In this document: positions 56,158 to 64,000 of the stretch, piece by piece
Numbering within the stretch: the stretch's first letter is position 1
Layout: each line of letters starts with the position of its first letter
Origin: Mucidula mucida
Taxonomy: Eukaryota > Basidiomycota > Agaricomycetes > Agaricales > Physalacriaceae
DNA length: 64,000 bases
Direction of reading: 5' to 3'
Assembly (NCBI GenBank): GCA_015501055.1
Contig: JADNYV010000002.1
Span: 1,054,001-1,118,000, forward strand
Position numbers and translations under genes: made by a program
Notes under the pieces: generated by a model
The model's database searches: none
Told to the model about the DNA's origin: nothing
The model's input: only the letters and a program-made list of their open reading frames with translations

Positions 56158-58854
56158 TCATGAAGTGGTGCCACGTTCAGCGCCACTCTCCGCAGCTCGG
56201 ACTGCTGCATGAAGGTCCAGGTGGAAGAACGGCGTGTCAGACGACAACAGAGGTTCATGACCACCTGAGGCCGAAGATATTGACGACTCTCGTTTCAGGT
56301 CACCGCCGGACTCGATGTCGATGGGTGAGTCTGTGGGTATGTGACGCAGTTCGTCCAGTCGCCTATCCCGAAGACCGTCACGGTAAGGAACGACAGCGGC
56401 GATCTCTTGTGTGAACCGCCCAGATGCGTGTCCCATTCCGAAACCTCCGGCAACAAGTGCTCGTCGTATCCACGGTGAAAGGATGGTCGCAAAATGAAAC
56501 TGTTGGCCATGTAAGGGCAAGCATTATGTGCCTCCACAACGACTAACCTCGACCGGACGATCAGCCCATCTTTCAATCGCATTCCGTGCATCGATGAGAG
56601 ACTGAATGGCGGTAGTATCGATTTGGGAACTGAAGATTTGAGTCAGCGATGCAGTTTCAAACAGTTTCTGAGCGACTAACATGGAAGAGAAGTCTAGAAC
56701 AACAGCATGCATGAGAGGGAGGGAATTGTTCAAGGCCTGGAGGTCGATTTCCCCTCGCTTTGGTCCGGGATCATTCCAAGGACGATCACTGAGTTTGACC
56801 GAGCTCATGTCCTTGCCTCTGCGCGTATTCTCCTTCACGTAGTCGACCAGAATGCTGTTCAGATGCGAACAGTTGGGGTAGATATAGCTCTCTTCCAGAC
56901 GATAGACAATGACACCCGGAGTGGGAGGTAGAATTTGAATATGTTCATTAGTGACGCCGTCCTGCTTCAGCGGCACGAAAACTTCGCGCGATTCTTTGTT
57001 GTCCTCGGCTCGGACCCTAACTTTTCCAAGAAAAGCGCCACGAGGGTGAGCGATACGAATCAAGAGGAGCGCGAGGGAAGCACAGATGGACACGTAGATT
57101 CCGTTCTCGATTGAGGAGAAGATTGTCACAAGAACGGCAGCGGCCCAAATAATGAACTCAAGAGGTGAAACCCTCCAGTATGAGTACACCTGTGGCGAGT
57201 CAACCTCATACGATCTCGCAACAAAATGAAGCTCACTTGGCTAGGAGATGCAACAAGATCCGCAACAGCATGGATGATCACAGCAGACAGACCAGCCTTA
57301 GGGATCCAGAAGAACGCGGGGGTCAGTCCGTAGAGAGCGACTATGACAACGACCGCGGTGATTATACCAGCCGCTGGTGTCCTAACACCCGACTTCGACT
57401 TCAAGGCAGATCTCGAGAACGATCCAGTTGCAGGATAGGCACCAAAGCAGGACCCAATGGTGTTGGTCACGCCAATAGCAATGAGCTCCTGGTTGGGGTT
57501 AATCTTGTACCCGTTGAGTCGGCCGAATGCTGCGAACTGTTAGTGACGCGAACACGAATGCAAAAGAAACTCGCACATTTAGAAATGGCGATGTGCTCAA
57601 GCAGCAGAATGATCGTCGCAACAGGTAGCTGGCCAGCCAACGCCGAAACGAGTTCTGGGTCGATGTCTGGCTGCTTGACGTGGCGTAGACCACTAGGAAC
57701 CTCCTCCAAGATGCTGATTGGGTATTTTCCTTTCGCGTTTATACGATGTCTCGTATATAGCCAAGCAGCGATGGTCAAAATCAGGAGGACGAAAGCATTA
57801 CGCAGGACCGATATGAAGAAGAAAACGCGCGCTCTTCTCGGGAAGCGTTTGCTCAGGATGTCACAAGCAATGCGAATAGCATATAGAGCGACCAGTCCTG
57901 TCAAACCCCAAGCTGCATCGAGCTTGGTTCTGGGGAGACCCTTCAAGGTATTGATGATCACCATGTAGGTAGCGCCCCGAGTACTAGATGCGGGTCTTAG
58001 GACAACGTCATGAAGAACTCATTATTGAGAACTTACTCGAATCCAGAGATGCCCATAAGTGCAGGGACTTGACCAGCGACGATGCTGATTGCAGATCCCG
58101 TCATGAAGCCACTCACGGCGGGAGCAGGGATAAATTCAACCAGCCATCCCAGACGCAACAATCCTATGCCAAGGACTATGAAGCCGCAGATGAAAGCCAA
58201 GGTGGTCGCAATCTGAGGCCCGTCCCATTGGCCAGGATGAGCATCTTCGACATGCTTGATGACTTGAGAGACCGTCAAGGACATGACGGCAACTGGACCA
58301 ATGGAAACATCCTTGGATGTTGCGAAGAACTAAACAAGGTGAGCGTATGTTAAAGGCATTTGAATAGAATACCTACACAATAGATCAGGACGCCAACAAA
58401 GGAAGAATAGAGACCATACTCTGGCGAGAGCGTAGCAATCTACATATAATGAGAACGAAGACATAGTCGCGAGAGATAACGGCTTACCTGGGCGTACGAC
58501 ATACCCTGTGGAACGAGGACCATGCCAACAGTTAAGCCAGCAATGACATCCCCAGTCAACCATCCAAGGTCTATTGACAAAGTTAAGAAACTGAAAGTAC
58601 AATTTGTCGACCGAGGGAAAAAAACTGACTGTATCGAGTGATCCATCCAAGTATCGGGAACAACCCGACGAGGTACGAGGCGATCTAGGAATCGGTGAAC
58701 ACGGTAAACCTCGTGTATCCGACGTACGTACATGATGTCCAGGATTGTGCGCATACTGCGACAGGTAGTCCTTGGAGGAAATCACTGGTACCACTTCGTC
58801 CGGATAACCAATAAGCTGTTTCCCGAGCTGCTTCGCTTTCCCCGTTTTGGTCAT
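56158..58854 (-). CDS. Sulfate permease, SulP/SLC26 family with STAS domain
   Basis: Plasma-membrane sulfate (or related anion) transporter. MTKTGKAKQLGKQLIGYPDE (58854) begins a cytosolic tail. Spliced helices follow: DVIAGLTVGMVLVPQGMSYA (SulP signature), a motif MSLTVSQVIKHVEDAHPGQW, ATTLAFICGFIVLGIGLLRL, PAPAVSGFMTGSAISIVAGQ and VPALMGISGFE. Then come SKRFPRRARVFFFISVLRNA, AFGRLNGYKINPNQELIAIG-type and NTIGSCFGAYPATGSFSRSA (anion-site loop), and GIITAVVVIVALYGLTPAFF. The C-terminal STAS domain begins around GVIVYRLEESYIYPNCSHLN and includes LPLMHAVVLDFSSM. The last exon, FATILSPWIRRALVAGGFG, ends at 56158. About 760 residues. Converges on the prolidase relic with 122 bases between ends. 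Confidence 0.93.
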
Positions 58855-59880
58855 CGTGACGAGAATGAAGGAAACAAGCCAGCCGTCGAATGTACAAGGA
58901 AAGAAAATAAATAAGAAGCGCTATTGCATCGATTATGAACCATATTAGCAACGTTGGTGCGATTAGAGGTGACGATTGCGCAATGTTCGTATAAGGCGTG
59001 ATGTGGCTGGCCGATCACCTTTGTCCACGCAACTTGGTAAGCAGCCACAGGCGTTTAGCAGGTCCCGTTCGCTGTCTATGCGGCCGTGCCTTGGTTTATC
59101 TCGCGATTTGAAGCGAGCTCCTCAGGCTCAGTACATTGAGATGGAGGCAGTCTCCTGTTCGCTGCCCAAAGCGACTCTAGACGGCGTCATTTGGTCACTT
59201 TCGATTGGCCTGCGCGCTTTGAACTTGGCTAGACTACCATGGATAGAGTCTTGAGCGGAATAAATGTCATACCTGCGCCATCTTAGCGAATGGCCAAGGC
59301 ACTGATGTCTGCGCGACCCTACATTACCTGGGAGTTGAATTCGTTACATGTACCGAGCGCCACATGCAAACGCTGAAGTTACCGACAACTTTCCACTACT
59401 TCTACCGCCGTTTCAATCACACTTGAGTGAATACAAGAATGGTTAGATCTATTGAGCAGTTTCATACTGTAAGTATTAACATCCCAACTACTACTCGACG
59501 AGTACACTATAACGTAGTATAGCCCCATCGCCGTATACGATGCCCTTACAAATAACGGTAAAATCAGTAACCATTACAGTACTACTAGCGTACCCAATTC
59601 TAAATCCGGCTGGTTAGCTACAGCCTGTCCTTTGTTGTACAAATAAGAAGTCAGGAAAATAAAGAAATAACGAGTCGTTCAATCTCCCAGGCCACACCCT
59701 TTTTGAAACTTGAAACGGAGATGTACATTTGCAAATATGGGTATCGAGAAGATGAAAGCTAAATGAGACCAATGGTGTTCGACCACACAGCGGAGAAAGC
59801 TTGATTTAATGAGCGTCAAGGATAGCACGATGGGATTGAAAGGAGAGGCGTCATGGGGTCGTCGTCGTGTCTTCAGCGTT
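58855..59880. other. Intergenic region between sulfate permease and the PUF gene
   Basis: About 1.0 kb, upstream of the permease and downstream of the PUF gene (both minus). Left part GC-balanced, right part (59440-59660) more AT-rich, with several TACT/AGTA direct and inverted short motifs. The one open frame of 92 codons (58976-59254, plus) has no family. No tRNA or repeat found by eye. Confidence 0.4.
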
Positions 59881-62800
59881 TCAGGCATGGAAGGTGCCCA
59901 TGTTTTGAGGATTCTGCGGATAACTTTGATACATGTAGGTTTGGTAGAGGTGCGGAGGGACAGATTGGGATGAGGGAATTGCGTACGTCGGTTGGCCCAT
60001 GCCCATAATCGGGCTTTGACCACCAACATTAGCAGGTTGTCCATTGTATCCGGATGCCATGGAGGGAATGCTGCCACTGCGTTGAATCATCCTGGGACTG
60101 TTCGACATCTCTGGCGATCGCATAGTAAACGGGTTGAAAGGATCAGTCGATGGGGAGAAAGCGCCCTGGGGATTGGGCTGTCTCCTAGGTTGCGGAGGCG
60201 CATTGTAGGCGGATTCAGCATGAAGCTGAGGGGGCCCAGCCTGAGGATTTTGTCCACCCATCTGTAGCGCAGCCATCATCGAAGCTAGGCCTTGGTCATT
60301 GGTAGCATATCCAGCCTGCATACCCTGCATTCCAAACGTGTTTTGAGTGGCACTTTTAGGTTTGCCAGGCTGCTGCCCAGCAGAATTGTACGTTGGTTGG
60401 AAGTTAGGGATTGGCAACCCAACCTCCTCGATCAAGCGACGGTAGGCTTGCGTGGCAATCACCTTCAGTTCGATTAAAACCCTCTTTGTCGCTTCCATAT
60501 ACTCGTATTTCTCCGCGGGATCGATAAAAGCGCTCGTGAGGATCTTGTGGACGACCGCAACACCGTTGACCTGGTCCCCAAGGACATCAGTGAGCACGTG
60601 GTCGCCGGGAGACGAGAATAGCGCCTCAACGATCTGCCTCGAAGCCTCGGGTTCAATCTTCTGATTCACAATGCGTAAAACCGTCAAAGATGCGAGCTTG
60701 TGAGTACAGAGGTGCGATAGATGAGGAGTAAAACGCGGCGCCAGAAGATTGTAACGCGATGGGAAGCCTGAAGTATCCAAAAGCCAAGTCAACAATAATG
60801 CGCCATTAGGATTAGTGGCAAGCGGAATGGAATTCAGAATGACCGCAGTCGCGATGCGGCGTTGCTGGCTCAACGTGATATGCGGGCTCTCGAGGCAAGC
60901 ACGCATACTGCGTGCACCGAAGCGTCCTTGTGCAACCTCCCACATCCGGTCGACGATGGCATCGAAGATGAAATCATTGGCAGGTGCCCCGAAGCGAAGA
61001 CAGCACCTGAATCGGGTTTAGTTGCAAAGACTGACTCGGTGTATAAATAAACTTACTGTACGACGTAGTTCCCAAACTGATCGAGTAGAAGCGGTGGCGC
61101 GTATGGTCGAAGGTTCTGTGCAATCAATCCAATTTCTTCGGGGGACTGAACACATTCGATTATTTTTTGCGCCGCCCAAGTACCATTCTTGTGGATTCCA
61201 ATCATAGCCAAGTTGGGAGTTATACGCTCGAGCATAGCGAAACGAGGCCCCGGCGAGCACCTTTCGAAAAGCTTTTGAACAACCTACAGCAGATGTCAGA
61301 GAGTGATATTCGCCATACGTAACAACTGACTGTATTCCCAAGCCAATCAGACGCCAGATCCACAATTTCTCCCTCCAAGAAGTCAGCTGCAACTCCATCG
61401 ATTTCGTCCACGGACATAGTTCCCGAGTCGAGGCGTTTCCGTAACTCACGTAGTTTCGACGCGTCCCATCTTCTGTTGTTGGTCCTTTCTGATACGAGCG
61501 GAATCGTGGTGTAGTACATGGTGGGAGGGCGGAAATCTGTCAGAACGTCAATATTTTCCTCCCGACACTGAGACGAAGTCATTGACCTGAGAGCGCTTGA
61601 ATGTCAGCTTCAGCATCTTTGTTTCCTGCACTTAATTCCATCAGAATCATTTGTTGCTCTGTCAAGTTCGGCGTCCATCCAACTGGCTTGCTCGGGCTGT
61701 CCGTAAAAGAGGCAGCGTGCGATCCCGAGCTGATCATGCTCAGCAACAAATTCGAACGATAATTTTCGACCGCGCCACTGAGTACTTGTTGATCCGAGGG
61801 AATAGTGGAAGCTCCCTTGACGCGCTGGAGGGCTTGTATTGTCGCATTGACGCTCAATTCGCCTATGCCTTGCACAACCACGGTAGCGCTCTCTTCGTTC
61901 GCGCCGTCCTGCCCGTTCTTCACTGGAACCTTCGCAAAGCCGATGCGGATAGCACCGACGTCACTACCCAAGACATCTCGTCCATTAAGAGCCTTTCTCG
62001 CTCGCACAGCATCGTCAAGGCGTTCAAAATTGACTGATATGCAGATTAGAAGGTGTTGCTCGACGGAAAGAGGTTACATACTGAAGCCACAATTTTTGTG
62101 TGTCAATACTCTAGCGGATTCAATTGGACCATAGGGGCTGAACACGCTGAGAATTGTAGCAGGGGTAGTCGTCGAAGGGATCGAGCCTATCCACAAGGCT
62201 CTGGTTGGGGTGGATTGCAGCTGCGCATCCATACCTCCCATAGAGTTACTCGCATTAGCAGATTGTCCCGGCGTATTGCCGGGCGAGTTCGGTCCTGGAC
62301 TGGCGGGCGTACCCTTAGCAGGTGCAACAGGCGCACTTTCTGCTTTCCCGAAACCGATGCGCACGGTCTGACCATTTTGCATGCCGATATTCCCACCAAG
62401 CCGGTTAAGAACATCGTCTTTGGCGCGAATAGCATCACCTTGATCTACGAAATTGACGAAGCCACATTCCTGTTGCGGACGAATGAGCGAAAGAAGTATT
62501 TTGGGCGTTTAGATGTACACACCTTTTCGGGTAAAAGCCTGAGACTCTCAATGGCACCATATGGAGCGAAGACGTGTATCAGCTGTTCACTAGTCACCGC
62601 GCTATCGAGGTTCCCGATCCAGAGAGAACGGGTTGGAGTTTGAACTTGTGATGAGGGAACTTCGGATTTTGGGGAAACAGAGCGATTCGGCGCTCCCGGA
62701 GGAAGCAAATACGCAGAGGCACGACTCGCAGGGGCTTCGCCATTAGGGAAATGAACTGATGGCAGCATCCGAGAGTTTACGTTTTTATCTGACTTGAGGA

Positions 62801-64000
62801 TGCTACCCGGACTTCCCACGTTACTTGAAACGATAGACAAGCCTGAACTCTGGTGCGTGAGCTCGTTTATGTAAGAATGAGCATCGACGGCGGCTGCGCG
62901 ACGCTGTAGAGAATGAAGAGGATCATCCAAGGTCCCGACTGAAATAGCACGAGGACGAACAGAGAGATGATCTCCCGTTTTGAAGCCTTTGGCAATGTAA
63001 GAGGACCCATAGTTGCCCCCATCAGGAGTGTTAACATACGACGACAAGGGCGGACGATCAAACGCTTGCTCGTCGTAGCTGTCCAGGTATTCATCCTCCT
63101 CAGTGGCGGAGGGGGTAGAGAGAAGGGAAGCTGGTAATGCAGGTCTAGAACGATACGGGTTGGATACGGTGCTAGCGCGTGCGCGCGACGGATGACCACT
63201 GAGGTTATTGGCAATGGCAGCTTGAGCCTGGTTGCGCAACTCGGAAATCGTCGCGGCTGGCGGAGGGCGATGGCTGTCATCCAACCCTAGGTAATCGAGA
63301 GTGTGGACGTCAAAGTCGTCTGCGCCTGATTCCGAACGAAGTTCATCAAGGACAGAAAAACTGCCGTTGGCGTTGGAGGGTGAGAGCCACGATGAGGAGA
63401 AAATGGAGGATCCGAACGCGTTTGAGAGACCTCCCGAGGGAAGGGTGAGCGACTCTGAACGCAGTCTGCTGTTTGTGGGGACGGAAGACGTGACAGACGC
63501 GGAATGTCTTAAGTTGGGACGGGCTGGGGCAAAATTGTTGGCTGTGGCCGGCGGTACGGGGATCTGACGCTGCTGTTGTTCAATCAGAGACTCTGAGGAT
63601 CCAGGGAGACTGCTGAGAGTGTTGGAGGCTGCAGCAAAGCGCTGGGCGGCGAGTTGAACATTGGAAGGTAGGGTTCCAGCCCTTGCCCTCCTGAAACCTT
63701 GAGGATAAGTCGTCGGGGGAGGCAACGTGTTTGCATCCACCGGGGTCGTAACAGAGGGTGATGCCTCATTAGGAGGGGAACCACCTGAAGCAAGGGCGCG
63801 TAATGCAGGCGGTCTGTAGCGACCACCACTCATTCTTTCCTCGGCCTCTCTGGCTCTGCGAAAAAAGTCAGTCGTGCGAATACCAATGACTATAGACACG
63901 CACCGCTTAGCAAAGGCTGCAGAGGGCGCTGGGGGCGGCGTCTTGCCCGAGGGCGGAATCCTCGAATAGGAGCCGTTGCTGTCGGAGGCTGATAATGACA
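59881..64000 (-). CDS. RRM plus pumilio (PUF) RNA-binding protein, Jsn1/Puf2 type (5' end at window edge)
   Basis: RNA-binding protein that in yeast relatives regulates mRNAs, some for mitochondrial proteins. The right edge reads TGTCATTATCAG on the minus strand, so the missing next base is probably the A of ATG (SLSASDSNGSYSRIPPSGKT would follow). The next exon gives AREAEERMSGGRYRPPALRA, followed by a long disordered part. Two RRMs follow: RSLWIGNLDSAVTSEQLIHV with ECGFVNF, and ALWIGSIPSTTTPATILSVF with KNCGFINF. Then come PUF repeats, such as ASDWLGNTVVQKLFERCSPG, GIHKNGTWAAQKIIECVQSP, LLLDQFGNYVVQCCLRFGAP, QGRFGARSMRACLESPHITL, and FSSPGDHVLTDVLGDQVNGV. A Gln/Pro/Met-rich tail (GMGQPTYAIPSSQSVPPHLY) ends at 59881. 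About 1,280 residues. Confidence 0.92.

Noticed and set aside
58976..59254. Plus-strand frame of 92 codons upstream of the sulfate permease
   Set aside because: No recognisable family, no splice logic and Arg/Leu/Ser-heavy composition expected by chance.

Overview
This window is nuclear DNA from a filamentous basidiomycete, most likely an agaricomycete (mushroom-forming fungus). The protein set is eukaryotic and typically fungal. Almost every gene is split by many introns of about 40-55 bases with GT-AG (occasionally GC-AG) ends, and intergenic spaces are short. I rebuilt genes by splicing by eye. Product calls rest on recognisable family motifs; exact exon borders are best estimates. I recognise 30 protein-coding loci with a family or clear domain, plus one candidate small gene and one weak gene relic.

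Layout, left to right. 0.3-5 kb: tail-anchored E2 enzyme (UBC6/UBE2J1 type, -), mitoribosomal MRP10 (+), a NYN ribonuclease-like protein (+), and a DOMON-cytochrome b561 membrane protein (+). 5-12.2 kb: SMG6/EST1-type nuclease (-), an uncharacterised protein (-), STRAP-like WD40 (-), and a small conserved-looking protein (+). 12.2-24.8 kb: MSH3 (-), ATP12 (+), N-terminal glutamine amidase (-), BTB protein (+), old yellow enzyme (-), and splicing factor SF3A1 (-). 25-35 kb: CMS1 (-), TEL2 (+), the 24 kDa complex I subunit (+), bestrophin (-), and GSK3 kinase (-). 35.6-48.8 kb: a candidate 71-residue gene (+), a large ArAE-type membrane protein (+), RAD57/XRCC3 (+), a 4-TM protein (-), ATG8 (-), a degenerate kinase-like protein (-), and CIA1 (+). 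48.9-64 kb: HID1 (-), a cupredoxin with a GPI-like tail (-), a broken prolidase-like gene (+) carrying a MITE, a sulfate permease (-), and an RRM+PUF protein of the Jsn1 type (-) that runs off the right edge.

Most genes are single-copy housekeeping functions: RNA decay and splicing, DNA repair and checkpoint, mitochondrial assembly, ubiquitin/N-degron, and autophagy. Neighbours do not form a pathway. Several divergent pairs share promoters of only about 125-230 bases. I saw no CRISPR array, biosynthetic gene cluster, tRNA or rRNA.

The most unusual locus is at 53.99-56.04 kb. A 744-base foldback element with TA target duplication has landed exactly in the 5' splice site of the first intron of a prolidase/aminopeptidase P gene. 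The same gene has lost the metal-binding core of its peptidase domain. Other points worth a look: a one-base frameshift inside the PIN nuclease domain of SMG6, a 6-base microexon in STRAP, three GC-AG introns, and a kinase-like protein lacking the catalytic-loop Asp.
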